From Chloroflexota bacterium (GTDB lineage: Bacteria; Chloroflexota; Dehalococcoidia; JACPEP01), in NCBI GenBank assembly GCA_016183425.1, contig JACPEP010000014.1, positions 1 to 38,147 of the forward strand: a DNA stretch of 38,147 bases, written 5' to 3'. Positions 1-7,699 of the stretch are shown in pieces (positions within the stretch are counted from its first letter, which is position 1; every line of letters begins with the position of its first letter). Position numbers and translations under genes: made by a program. The notes beneath the pieces were generated by a model. It ran no database searches and had not been told where the DNA came from. It worked only from the letters and a program-made list of their open reading frames with translations.

Positions 1-1
1 C

Positions 2-2338
2 GAATCCGAGGCCCTGGACAGGCGCCCCGTAGCCCCAGGCTTCAGCCTGGGGCATGAAGAGATTTTCTATACCCCAGACTTAAGTCTGGGGTATCAAGAC
101 CACCCAAGTCTGGGGTATCAAGCGGCGTCCGAAGCCCCAGGCTTCAGCCTGGGGTATGAAGAGACAGCCGCCCCACCCCAGCCCCAGCTCATCATCGGCA
201 GCAACACCACCTGGACCCTGGCCGGCAGCCCCTACGTCATCACCTCCAGCGTCCTGGTGAGCACCGGCGTCACCCTCACCGTGGAGCCGGGGGTGGTGGT
301 AAAGTTCGACGACAACCTGGGGATGCAGGTGGACGGCACCCTCATCGCCCGGGGCACCGCCTCTCAGCCCATCACCTTCACCTCCAGCCGCATCACCCCC
401 GCCCCGGGCGCCTGGGGCTTCATCAAGCTCACCGATAGCAGCGGGGATGCCACCTTCGATGGCTCCGGTAATTATCTTAGCGGCTCCATCCTGCAATACG
501 CCGTGGTGGAGTACGCCGGCGCCACGGGGAGCGGGGCGGTGTGGCTGGAGAGGGCCGCCCCCTTTGTTGACCACAGCACCATCCGGAACAACAGCCAAAG
601 CGGCATCTACGCCTACAACAGCGTCAACCTGAAAATAGCCAACAACACCATCTTCGGCAACACCGCAACCTTCGGCGGCGGCATCTACGCCTACAACAGC
701 ACGGTTACCATCACCATCAACACCATCGTCAGCAACACCACCTCCTCCGGCTTCGGCGGCGGTGGCGGCATCAATGCCTACTACAGCACGGCCACCATCT
801 CCGGCAACACCATCTCCGGCAACACCGCCGCCGGTGCCGGTGGCGGCATCTACGCCAACAATGGCACGACCACCATCACCAACAACACCATCTCCGGCAA
901 CACCGCCTCCCACACCGGCGGCGGCATCCTCTCCCCCGGTGGTACAGTAACCATCTCCGGCAACACCATCGTCAGCAACACCGCCGCCGGCTTCGGCGGC
1001 GGCGGTGGCATCTCCGCTACTAACGGCGGCACGGTTACCATCTCCGGCAACACCATCTTCGGCAACACCGCAACCTTCGGCGGCGGCATCATCGCCGACT
1101 ACGGCAGCACGGTCACCATCTCCAGCAACACCATCTCCGGCAATACCGCCTCCAGCGGCGGCGGCATCTACGCCTACCACGGCAGCACGGCCACCATCTC
1201 CGGCAACAGGGTGGTGGGCAACATCGCACCAAACTATGCCGGCATTTACAGCGGCACCACCGTGGTCACCAACAGCATCGTGGCCAACCAGGCCACCAGC
1301 GGCTCCAGCGGCTACGGCAGCGTCTATGTTAGTTCCGGCTCAGCCTTCAGTTGCAACACTGTGGTGAGCAACACGGCCGTCACCTGGGCGGGGGTGGCCA
1401 TCGGTGGCAGCCCCGCCGCCCTGGGAAACAACAACCTGTACGGCAACACCTCCTACGAGGCCTACAACGATAGCAGCAGCGCCATATCCGCTACCAACAA
1501 CTGGTGGGGCACCACGGACACGGGCGCTATCGATGCCGAGATCTACGACTTCTTCGACGATATCGCCAAAGGCGTCGTCAGCTACAGCCCCTACCTCACC
1601 GCCCCCGCCCCCTGTGCCCCGCCCGCCCCGCCCACCGGCCTCGGCGCTATCCCGGGCTCGGGTTCCCTCCGCCTCTCCTGGAACGCCAACCCGGAGGGGG
1701 ATATGGCCGGCTACCGGGTCTACTGGGATACGGACGCTGGCTTCCCCTACGCCAACGTTATCACCGCGGGCAACACCACCGCCTACACCCTCACCAGCCT
1801 CACCAACGGCATCACCTACTTCGTGGCGGTGACGGCCTACGACACCGCCGGTGACGAAAGCTGGTACTCAGGGGAGGTATCCGCTCTGCCCTCCATCATC
1901 ACTACGGGCGGCACGGTGACTGGACGAGTCGACGCGCAGGGCCGGGCCAACGACGGTGGGGTTCTCATAACCGTAGTCGGTAGCCTTTTCACTTCCACAA
2001 CCGCCGCCGATGGCATCTTCACCCTGGTCGGGATACCCAGCGGCACCTACACCGTCACTGCTTCTATGCCTGGATACCTCTACGCGCAGCGAGCAGGGGT
2101 GGCCGTGAGCGACGGGACCGTCACCGCCTTGTCTGGCGTCAGGCTCCTGGGCGGCGACGCCGATAGGGACGGCGACATCGATATCGCCGACCTGGTGCTT
2201 CTGGGGGCCAACTTCGGCCTCCCCGTGCCCCCCGCCGATACGCGGGCCGACGGCAACGGAGATGGTTTGGTGAATATCTACGATATTGTACTAATAGGGA
2301 TAAATCTGAGCCGCGCCGCCCCCAGCCCCTGGCCTTAG
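2..2338 (+). CDS. Secreted parallel beta-helix / fibronectin III / dockerin protein, 5' partial
   Basis: A surface or secreted protein, probably a carbohydrate-binding or adhesive scaffold. The frame is open from base 2 with no ATG, GTG or TTG before GTG 257. The beta-helix domain begins before that codon (TTWTLAGSPYVITSS at about 204-250), so GTG 257 is not the true start and the 5' end lies off the window. Order: palindrome-encoded linker (to about 165); right-handed beta-helix built from repeated 'ISGNTISGNTA..GGGIYA' rungs (about 190-1600); fibronectin type III (about 1620-1895, 'LRLSWNANPEGDMAGYRVYW'); carboxypeptidase-regulatory-like beta sandwich (about 1910-2150); C-terminal dockerin-like pair of Ca-binding loops (DADRDGDIDIADL, DGNGDGLVNIYDI). 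The substrate cannot be told. A second dockerin-bearing protein ends the window on the other side. Confidence 0.85.
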   Translation, partial: ESEALDRRPVAPGFSLGHEEIFYTPDLSLGYQDHPSLGYQAASEAPGFSLGYEETAAPPQPQLIIGSNTTWTLAGSPYVITSSVLVSTGVTLTVEPGVVVKFDDNLGMQVDGTLIARGTASQPITFTSSRITPAPGAWGFIKLTDSSGDATFDGSGNYLSGSILQYAVVEYAGATGSGAVWLERAAPFVDHSTIRNNSQSGIYAYNSVNLKIANNTIFGNTATFGGGIYAYNSTVTITINTIVSNTTSSGFGGGGGINAYYSTATISGNTISGNTAAGAGGGIYANNGTTTITNNTISGNTASHTGGGILSPGGTVTISGNTIVSNTAAGFGGGGGISATNGGTVTISGNTIFGNTATFGGGIIADYGSTVTISSNTISGNTASSGGGIYAYHGSTATISGNRVVGNIAPNYAGIYSGTTVVTNSIVANQATSGSSGYGSVYVSSGSAFSCNTVVSNTAVTWAGVAIGGSPAALGNNNLYGNTSYEAYNDSSSAISATNNWWGTTDTGAIDAEIYDFFDDIAKGVVSYSPYLTAPAPCAPPAPPTGLGAIPGSGSLRLSWNANPEGDMAGYRVYWDTDAGFPYANVITAGNTTAYTLTSLTNGITYFVAVTAYDTAGDESWYSGEVSALPSIITTGGTVTGRVDAQGRANDGGVLITVVGSLFTSTTAADGIFTLVGIPSGTYTVTASMPGYLYAQRAGVAVSDGTVTALSGVRLLGGDADRDGDIDIADLVLLGANFGLPVPPADTRADGNGDGLVNIYDIVLIGINLSRAAPSPWP
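31..160. repeat. Cluster of short palindromic repeats inside an open frame
   Basis: There are two identical 20-bp palindromes at 33-52 and 135-154 (CCCCAGGCTTCAGCCTGGGG). A 26-bp perfect palindrome lies at 69-94 with arms ATACCCCAGACTT, and a half copy at about 105-121 (AAGTCTGGGGTATCAAG). Each is followed by ATGAAGA or ATCAAGA. The copies stay in frame with the downstream beta-helix gene and would encode 'FSLGYE' and 'LSLGYQ' peptides. They belong to the same family as 2479-2510 and 10222-10249. They resemble REP-like or MITE-like elements; mobility is not shown. Confidence 0.8.
640..1215 (+). repeat. Coding tandem repeats of the beta-helix rungs
   Basis: Imperfect direct repeats centred on ACCATCTCCGGCAACACC recur roughly every 60-80 bases. 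Each encodes one or two helix rungs (TISGNTI, GNTA..GGGI). Such arrays can expand or contract by slippage and can collapse in short-read assembly. Confidence 0.75.
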
Positions 2339-2366
2339 TAGGGGCGGGTTTTAAACCCGCCCCTAC
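2338..2366. repeat. Perfect 29-nt palindrome just after the stop codon
   Basis: The 14-bp arms GTAGGGGCGGGTTT / AAACCCGCCCCTAC flank a single base. The first base is the last base of the stop codon. No T run follows, so it is more like a dispersed palindromic repeat than an intrinsic terminator, although the hairpin could protect or end the transcript. Confidence 0.75.
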
Positions 2367-2400
2367 GACCCCGATGCATATAGTCGGGGTCGCCCCCGAC
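2367..2400. repeat. Two overlapping, mutually exclusive hairpins
   Basis: GACCCCGA (2367-2374) can pair with TCGGGGTC (2384-2391). Alternatively GTCGGGG (2383-2389) can pair with CCCCGAC (2394-2400). The middle arm is shared. This lies directly after the 2338-2366 palindrome and looks like nested repeat debris; no gene is present. Confidence 0.5.
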
Positions 2401-2478
2401 CCTCCGCCTCTGGCAGATCAGAGACAACGCTGACTACTAGTGGGAGATGCGGCCTGAGACCCAGGCTTAAAGTCACAT

Positions 2479-2510
2479 ACTATACCCCAGACTTAAGTCT
2501 GGGGTATAGT
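2479..2510. repeat. Perfect 32-bp palindrome of the left-end family
   Basis: The arms ACTATACCCCAGACTT / AAGTCTGGGGTATAGT match with no mismatch and share their core with 69-94. It sits in the space between two convergent genes and has no T tract. The 222 bases between the genes hold only palindromes and no coding frame I can support. Confidence 0.8.
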
Positions 2511-2560
2511 TCATTCACAAACACCTTGGGTTAATGCGACCTAATTAGCAAGACTTTACC

Positions 2561-3391
2561 CTAGCCCCTCTCCTCCCTTAGGGCCTGGTACACCCGCAGG
2601 GTGTTCATCCTCTGCCACTCGGGGTTGAACTCTCGCCAGCCGGGGCGGCCCAGGTAGCGCTCTCGAAAGGAAATCCTCTCCGCTGTTTCCTGGGGGCTCC
2701 ATCCCCTGTCCAGGGCCTCCCCCACCCTTTCCAGCCACTCCTGGATGAGGGCGGCCTCCTCCGCGAGATAGCTGCGGTCGCATACCTCCCCGTGGCCGGG
2801 CACCACCCAGTCCACCTCCAGGGCGGCGATGGTCTTCAAGGAGTCCAGCCAGGGGCGGGGAAGGGAGTTGGCCATGTAGGGCATGCTCCGATAGACGACA
2901 TTGTCTCCGGTGCAGACCACTCTTTCTTGAGGGATGAATACCGCCGTTTGTCCCGGCGTGTGCCCCGGCAGGTGAAGAAGCTCCATGGTATGCCTGCCCA
3001 AGTGCAGTTGAAGCTGCTGGGAAAAGGCGATGCTGGGAGGGCGAGGAGCGTAGCTGTCCAGAAGGGGAAGGCCCGAGGGGTCCAGGGGAGCGATGCGCCC
3101 CCGGGCATCCTCTGGGGTGGGCGGAAAGGCGAGAAAGTATTCCCTGGTTTTGGCGCTGGCGACGACGGGCGCGGAAAAGAAGAAATTGCCCAGGGTGTGA
3201 TCTATGTGGTACTCGGTGTTGATGACATAGCGCAGCTCCCCCCGCCGCGCCATCTCCTGCCGCCAGGCCATGGCATCGGTGGGACACTGAGGGGCGTCTA
3301 TCATGACCAGTCCTTCATCGGTGACTACGAAGCTGGTATTGCACCCCTGGAAGCCGGTCTCCACGAAGACCCGGGATGTCAGCGACTGCAC
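2561..3391 (-). CDS. Metallo-beta-lactamase-fold hydrolase with altered zinc motif
   Basis: A member of the metallo-beta-lactamase superfamily, about 276 residues, likely cytoplasmic; the substrate is unknown. I chose GTG 3391, 20 bases after the ubiA-like stop and preceded by AAAGGGG. A longer frame back to 3466 would run into the upstream gene. The usual HxHxDH zinc signature reads ExHxDH (E60, H62, D64, H65). The later ligands are intact: PGHTPGQ, CTGDN and VPGHGE. A glutamate at the first position may change metal content, and related lineages do vary here. It is probably co-transcribed with the prenyltransferase gene before it, which hints at isoprenoid or envelope chemistry but does not prove it. 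Confidence 0.8.
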   Translation of the reverse strand: MQSLTSRVFVETGFQGCNTSFVVTDEGLVMIDAPQCPTDAMAWRQEMARRGELRYVINTEYHIDHTLGNFFFSAPVVASAKTREYFLAFPPTPEDARGRIAPLDPSGLPLLDSYAPRPPSIAFSQQLQLHLGRHTMELLHLPGHTPGQTAVFIPQERVVCTGDNVVYRSMPYMANSLPRPWLDSLKTIAALEVDWVVPGHGEVCDRSYLAEEAALIQEWLERVGEALDRGWSPQETAERISFRERYLGRPGWREFNPEWQRMNTLRVYQALREERG

Positions 3392-3410
3392 GGCAACTTT
3401 CCCCTTTCTA

Positions 3411-4364
3411 CTACCCTCTAAAGAGCCACAGGATCCCCAGGGCAACCACGATCCATAGAAAAACATCTATCATGATGGGCAAATCGCTGAGGAGGATATC
3501 CTCCGGACTGCCTCCCTGGTTCTTGGAGTGAACCAGGTATAGATAGCGAAAGATGCCATATAGAACAAAGGGGATGGTGGCCATCATGGCATTGTTAGTG
3601 GGCAGGTTAGGGGCCGTGAAGGTGTACAGGCTGTAGGCGATGACAGTGGCCGGAGTCACCACCCCCATCATTTCATCCAGGAGACGGGGGGAGTATTCTG
3701 CCAGAATGCCCCGGTGTTGAGAAGCGTTGCCCTCCAGAAGGACAAGCTCATGGCGCCGTTTGCCAAAACCGAGGAAGAGGGCTCCCAGAATGGCGCAGAC
3801 GTAGAGCCAGGGGGATACCGGCACGCCGATAGCCACGGCCCCCCCCAAGGCCCGCAGCAGAAAACCAAAGGCGAGGGTGAAGACATCGATGATTACCATA
3901 TGTTTGAGAAGGAGGGAGTAGGCCACCATAGCGGCAGCATAGGCCAGGAGCACCAGGCCAAAGGCCCCTTTCCACCACAGCCCGAGCGCCAGGGACAAAG
4001 ATAAAAGTAGAGCTGCCCCCAGTCCGCCATAGATGATGGGAAGCTCCCCGGAGGCCAGGGGGCGATGCCGCTTCTGGGGATGCTCCTTGTCCTGTTCCAG
4101 GTCCAGAAGGTCATTGACCAGGTAAATCCCGCTGGACAAGGCGCAAAAAAGGAGGAAGGCCAGGACGGACTGGCCCACGAAAGTAAGCGCCACATCCCCG
4201 GCTGTCGGTCGCCAGGATTCGTTGATGGAGAAGAGGAGGGCCAGAAAGACCAGCAGGTTTTTAGTCCATTGCTTGGGGCGGAGGGAAACCAAAAGGAGTG
4301 TTAACAACTTGCTTTGGCCCGATTTTCTTTCCTGCCCGCCACCCCCTGAGGTCAACTTTTGCAT
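3411..4364 (-). CDS. UbiA-family prenyltransferase, decaprenyl-phosphate phosphoribosyltransferase-like
   Basis: An integral membrane prenyltransferase of 317 residues with about eight or nine hydrophobic segments. 'SLRPKQWTKNLLVF' near residues 27-40 and 'NDLLDLEQDKEHPQKRHRP' at 84-102 are typical of the branch that moves phosphoribose onto polyprenyl phosphate (DPPR synthase-like) rather than ubiquinone or haem prenylation. The Asp residues of NDxxDxxxD bind Mg-diphosphate. The product would feed arabinose- or ribose-containing envelope glycans, fitting the mannosyltransferase and flippase genes at 10.3-15.1 kb. The start is at or next to the predicted transcription start, so the message is probably leaderless. 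Family call firm; exact acceptor inferred. Confidence 0.85.
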   Translation of the reverse strand: MQKLTSGGGGQERKSGQSKLLTLLLVSLRPKQWTKNLLVFLALLFSINESWRPTAGDVALTFVGQSVLAFLLFCALSSGIYLVNDLLDLEQDKEHPQKRHRPLASGELPIIYGGLGAALLLSLSLALGLWWKGAFGLVLLAYAAAMVAYSLLLKHMVIIDVFTLAFGFLLRALGGAVAIGVPVSPWLYVCAILGALFLGFGKRRHELVLLEGNASQHRGILAEYSPRLLDEMMGVVTPATVIAYSLYTFTAPNLPTNNAMMATIPFVLYGIFRYLYLVHSKNQGGSPEDILLSDLPIMIDVFLWIVVALGILWLFRG

Positions 4365-4370
4365 AGAAGC

Positions 4371-4399
4371 ATGATAGCCCAGGCGGTAGAGGAGGTCAA
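4371..4399 (-). promoter_or_regulatory. Sigma70-type promoter of the ubiA-like gene, leaderless
   Basis: On the minus strand TTGACC (4394-4399), a 17-base spacer and TATCAT (4371-4376) sit only six bases before ATG 4364. Transcription would begin at or next to the start codon, so no ribosome site is expected and none is seen. It is divergent from, and close to, the 4427-4455 promoter. Confidence 0.65.
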
Positions 4400-4426
4400 C
4401 ATCGAGACTTCAAAGCCTCTCATGCC

Positions 4427-4455
4427 TTGACGGTAGGGCAAACCGTTGGTACAAT
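4427..4455 (+). promoter_or_regulatory. Sigma70-type promoter of the zinc-ribbon gene
   Basis: TTGACG (4427-4432), a 17-base spacer and TACAAT (4450-4455). The predicted start of transcription near 4462 leaves a short leader carrying GGGAGGT before TTG 4489. Confidence 0.65.
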
Positions 4456-4488
4456 CGGGCCAACAAAAAGGAAAAGGGAGGTTGATAT

Positions 4489-4821
4489 TTGAACTGTCCC
4501 CGGTGTGGTGGCGCCAACGGAGAGAATAGCCGTTTTTGTAGTGCCTGCGGCACCCCTCTCCGGGAAGCCCGGCTGTTAGCATGTCCCCGCTGTGGCACTC
4601 AAAATGCCGGGGATAGCCGCTTTTGCTCTTATTGCGGTATGTCCCTCTCCGCTGCGGTCCCGGAAAGGGAGCCCGAAAAGCCAGGCCGGGAGACTAAGGC
4701 AGGGCCCCCATTGCTCCTTTCAGCTAATATCCCCCTAGAGCCACACTGGGATGACATTACCCCATGGTTATTGGAAGCCGAGGAGGCGCCATCGTGGCTG
4801 GAAGAGGATAATCAATCTTGA
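4489..4821 (+). CDS. Double zinc-ribbon protein
   Basis: A 110-residue protein with two four-cysteine zinc ribbons: C3/C6 with C17/C20, and C32/C35 with C46/C49. Both have the 'CPRCG..N....RFCS.CG' pattern of DZANK/zinc-ribbon modules. The remainder is acidic and low in complexity, ending in a Trp-rich 'WDDITPWLLEAEEAPSWL' stretch. I chose TTG 4489 because GGGAGG lies just before it and the first cysteine pair follows at once. Such proteins often serve as adaptor or nucleic-acid-binding modules; the function is not known. It has its own promoter, and its stop overlaps the -35 box for rsfS. Confidence 0.8.
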   Translation: MNCPRCGGANGENSRFCSACGTPLREARLLACPRCGTQNAGDSRFCSYCGMSLSAAVPEREPEKPGRETKAGPPLLLSANIPLEPHWDDITPWLLEAEEAPSWLEEDNQS

Positions 4822-4845
4822 ACTCCCTATGAAAAGTGATATAAT
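4818..4845 (+). promoter_or_regulatory. Sigma70-type promoter of rsfS
   Basis: TTGAAC (4818-4823), a 16-base spacer and TATAAT (4840-4845). The -35 box overlaps the stop codon of the gene before it. Confidence 0.65.
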
Positions 4846-4874
4846 GAACCTAAAGGCCTAGAAGGAGGGTCGCC

Positions 4875-5219
4875 TTGGAGGCCAGCCTACTGGCAAAAAA
4901 GGCGGTGGACGTAGCTTCAGAAAAGCAGGCTACCAACATCGTCCTCCTTGACCTAAGGGAGGTTTGCTCTTTTACAGATTACTTCCTCATCTGTGAAGGA
5001 GAGACAGAGCGCCATCTGGAGTCCCTTTCCCAGGAGATAGAAAAAAACCTTGCCCAGGAGGGTATATCTCTCCACCATCGGGAGGGCACTCCCAGTTGCG
5101 GTTGGTTGCTCTTGGACTATGGTTCCTTGGTTGTCCATATCTTTGCCGCCAAAGAACGGGGGTACTATCAACTAGATAGCCTATGGAGTGACGCCACTCC
5201 TTTGGTACGTATTCAGTAG
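4875..5219 (+). CDS. rsfS: Ribosomal silencing factor RsfS
   Basis: A 114-residue protein of the RsfS/YbeB/Iojap family. It binds ribosomal protein L14 (uL14) and blocks subunit joining when nutrients are short. Family marks: 'DLREVCSFTDYFLICEGETE' early on and 'GWLLLDYGSLVVHIF' followed by a Tyr- and Leu-rich end with 'YYQLDSLW'. Length is normal for the family. The start is TTG 4875 with GGAGG seven bases upstream. It stands alone, with its own promoter, convergent with ndk (3 bases between stops), so no terminator space exists between them. Confidence 0.93.
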   Translation: MEASLLAKKAVDVASEKQATNIVLLDLREVCSFTDYFLICEGETERHLESLSQEIEKNLAQEGISLHHREGTPSCGWLLLDYGSLVVHIFAAKERGYYQLDSLWSDATPLVRIQ

Positions 5220-5222
5220 CGC

Positions 5223-5684
5223 CTATCCCTTTTGTTCCTCGAAAACCCAGGGGTCTATGTCCCGAGGCGCCGAAAAAATCTCCTGGGGAGAGAAGAAGAG
5301 GGAGATCTCTCTGGCGGCTGTCTCGGCGGAATCTGAGCCATGCACCAGATTGCGACCGATGTCCAGAGAGAGATCGCCCCGAATACTTCCGGGAACAGCG
5401 TTTAGGGGATCGGTGGCGCCCATGGTTTGCCTCACTGCTTCCACGGCTCGGTGGCCCTCCAAGACGGCGGCGATGATGGGATATGATGTTATGTAGCCTA
5501 TCAGCCCGGGGAAAAAAGTCTTGCCCCGATGAACGGAGTAGTGCTCCTCGGCCAGAGCTTGGCTCATGTGAATCATCTTCATAGCCACTATTTTCAATCC
5601 CCGCCGCTCCCAGCGGAGAATGATCTCTCCGGCCAGGCCTCGCTGCATAGCGTCCGGCTTGATGAGAACCAAAGTACGTTCCAT
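5223..5684 (-). CDS. ndk: Nucleoside diphosphate kinase
   Basis: A 153-residue cytoplasmic enzyme that moves the gamma phosphate of ATP to other nucleoside diphosphates through a phospho-histidine. Seen: 'TLVLIKPDA' at the N-terminus, the ATP-site segment 'GSIRGDLS', and catalytic H115 in 'NLVHGSDS'. Length is normal. Its ATG overlaps the stop of rmuC by one base (TAATG), so translation is likely coupled. It is the last gene of the minus-strand run that starts at thiL. Confidence 0.96.
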   Translation of the reverse strand: MERTLVLIKPDAMQRGLAGEIILRWERRGLKIVAMKMIHMSQALAEEHYSVHRGKTFFPGLIGYITSYPIIAAVLEGHRAVEAVRQTMGATDPLNAVPGSIRGDLSLDIGRNLVHGSDSAETAAREISLFFSPQEIFSAPRDIDPWVFEEQKG

Positions 5685-6706
5685 TAATGCTCCTTGCCTG
5701 GTAATTCTTCTTCAAAGAACAGTTGACCTTGATGGTGATCGTCCGCTTCCGCTGTCGGCAACTGGGGGGTGGCGGTATGGCTGACAGTGAGAAGGTGCTC
5801 TCCCAGGCGTTCTAGCTTCCGCCTGGCATCGTCGTAGCGGTCCCGGGCGTTCTTTAGGTGGTTTCCCAGAGTATCGAAGTCCTTCTGAAAGTGGTTGAAG
5901 TCCCCCTGGAGGCGGCTCAGAAGATTCAAGATCTCTTTGGCGCTGGCCTCGATTTGCAGCCCTTTGAGACCGAGGACTATCGCCTGCAGGTAGGCGTAGA
6001 AGCTGTTCGGAGAGACGGGAACCACCCTCCGCTCTAGAGCGTAGCCTGCCAGGCTCTTGTCCTCTCCCGAGGAATTGTCTTTGATGATGGTCTCGTAGTA
6101 AACGTTTTCGGCGGGGATATACATGAAGGCGAAGTCGAAGGTGCCCTCGTCGGGGAGGATGTAGCGGGCCACGGCGTCGATGTGCTTCTTCACGTCAGTG
6201 GCGAAACGCCGCCGCGCCGAGCGCTGCTCTTCCTCGGTGGCCGCCTCGGTGAGGCGCTGGAAGTTGTCCAGGGGAAACTTGGCGTCTACCGGCACCAGCC
6301 CCCCGCCCAGGCGAATGACCGCATCGGCGATCTCTCCGTTCTTAAATCGGTGCTGAGGGTGATAGTAGCCGGCGGGGAGCATTTGGGCCAGGAGCTCGCC
6401 CAGGAAAAGTTCCCCCATCACCCCCCGTGGCTTGGGAGCCCGCAGTGCCTCTTGAAGGGAAGAGAGGTCCCGGCCCACCTGGTATACTTGTTTTGTTGCT
6501 TCGGATAGCTCCCCCAGCCTCTCCCGAAGGTCTCCCACCACCCGTGTCGTGTTATCCAGGCGCTGCCCCACCGTCTGATGTAATCCATCTCTGAGCTCCC
6601 TCTGAAAGGTGTGAAGCTGTGCCTCCAGAGAGCGGCGGTGCTCCAGTGTACTCCAGACGAGAACACCGGCAAGTACGACGAGTAGAAGGATGATGACTAG
6701 TTCCAC
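5684..6706 (-). CDS. rmuC: RmuC-family DNA recombination protein
   Basis: A 340-residue RmuC-family protein, a putative nuclease-fold factor that limits recombination at inverted repeats. An N-terminal membrane anchor ('LVIILLLVVLAGVLVW') leads into a coiled coil (about 25-90). The conserved core follows: 'GELFLGELLAQMLP', 'DAVIRLGGGLVPVDAKFPLDNF' and 'FMYIPAENVYYE'. The VDAKFP aspartate and lysine fit the PD-(D/E)xK-like centre proposed for the family. It is 17 bases after the sensor-like gene and overlaps ndk. Its role is of interest because the window itself is rich in palindromes. Confidence 0.9.
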   Translation of the reverse strand: MELVIILLLVVLAGVLVWSTLEHRRSLEAQLHTFQRELRDGLHQTVGQRLDNTTRVVGDLRERLGELSEATKQVYQVGRDLSSLQEALRAPKPRGVMGELFLGELLAQMLPAGYYHPQHRFKNGEIADAVIRLGGGLVPVDAKFPLDNFQRLTEAATEEEQRSARRRFATDVKKHIDAVARYILPDEGTFDFAFMYIPAENVYYETIIKDNSSGEDKSLAGYALERRVVPVSPNSFYAYLQAIVLGLKGLQIEASAKEILNLLSRLQGDFNHFQKDFDTLGNHLKNARDRYDDARRKLERLGEHLLTVSHTATPQLPTAEADDHHQGQLFFEEELPGKEH

Positions 6707-6723
6707 GGCTTCATCCTTCTATT

Positions 6724-7620
6724 TTACCCCGTTAACCCCAATGACGACATGCCTGACGGGGGGGTGGGGAGCGACTCTAGCACGGCCACAAGGCTCGGAG
6801 TCACTCCGGAGCATATGGGGCAGTCGCTGTGAGCAATTGAGATATGACTGTTTAGATTCTCCACCAGTTTACGGATCTCCTCTGACATCCAGTAGCGCTG
6901 GTTCAAGTAAGAGCGCGTGATACGATTCAGTCCGTCGATCTCTCTCACCCGGTGCGTCAAATCCCGTTGCTGCTCCTGGATGGTGTTCCAGCCCCTTCGC
7001 ACTATTAAGAACAAGGCCAGGTAGAAACCTATAGTGGCCATGACTGCGAACAGGTATATGGCCTCACGCGTCCGGTCAATGAACTCGGCAAAGGGGGCAT
7101 AGTACTGGTATATCTCGAAGGCGCCCGCCGGCTGCCGAGGCTCCGAAAATATGATCGGGGCGTAGACCTCGATGAGGGTACCCAACAGCCGCTCGCGGGC
7201 GTTCTCCGCGCTGGAGGGCACCGAGATCTCGGCGGCGGTGCCGCCACCCAGGGCGGTGGCTAGCTCCGGCTTTATGGGGTATTGCTCCCCCACCTGGCCT
7301 TTGTCAGTGGAGTAGATGACCCGACCGTCTCGGCTCCAGATCTTAATGCGTGCCGTGCGTCGAGAAACCACGCTTTCCTGGACAAAGCGATGAAATTCGT
7401 CATACCGTTGACCAGTCATGGGGTTTTGCAGGTCGGCGGGTGTCAGCTTATTCAGCACCCGATCGGCCAGGGTGTCTACGGCCTCGTTTTTGGCCTCATC
7501 GAGGATATTTTGCCTGGTGATGGTGGTGAGGCCCCAGGTCATAAGAAGGGCTGTCGCCACCGTGACGAAAAAGCTGACGATAGAAAACTGGACTAGCAGG
7601 TTCTCTCTCAAGGTTTTCAT
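6724..7620 (-). CDS. Two-pass membrane sensor-like protein without a kinase domain
   Basis: A 298-residue protein built like the input half of a sensor kinase. TM1 lies at about residues 9-31 and an extracytoplasmic domain at about 32-185, with 'IKIWSRDGRVIYSTDKGQVG' of a Cache/PAS-like sensor. TM2 is at about 187-212. A short helical segment with a 'WNTIQEQQRDLTHRV' coiled coil follows, ending in 'DCPICSGV'. No His-box, ATPase or cyclase motif follows. The start has AAGGAGG six bases upstream. It may be a truncated kinase, a partner for another kinase, or a stand-alone sensor; I cannot name it. The last ~30 residues look poorly conserved. Confidence 0.7.
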   Translation of the reverse strand: MKTLRENLLVQFSIVSFFVTVATALLMTWGLTTITRQNILDEAKNEAVDTLADRVLNKLTPADLQNPMTGQRYDEFHRFVQESVVSRRTARIKIWSRDGRVIYSTDKGQVGEQYPIKPELATALGGGTAAEISVPSSAENARERLLGTLIEVYAPIIFSEPRQPAGAFEIYQYYAPFAEFIDRTREAIYLFAVMATIGFYLALFLIVRRGWNTIQEQQRDLTHRVREIDGLNRITRSYLNQRYWMSEEIRKLVENLNSHISIAHSDCPICSGVTPSLVAVLESLPTPPSGMSSLGLTG

Positions 7621-7699
7621 CTTTGCCTCCTTATTTACGGGATGAACCGATAGACGTCAGCCAGGGGAAGTCGCCATGTTTTGCCTTTATCTCACCTTC

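Noticed and set aside
80-1180. Long minus-strand open frame of 366 codons
   Set aside because: It is opposite the beta-helix repeats, is almost all Gly/Ala/Asp/Val, and mirrors the repeated rungs. A codon-bias shadow.
2556-3287. Minus-strand open frame of 243 codons overlapping the metallo-beta-lactamase gene
   Set aside because: Its sequence is rich in Arg/Gly/Pro/His with no family motif, while the overlapping frame has clear metal ligands.
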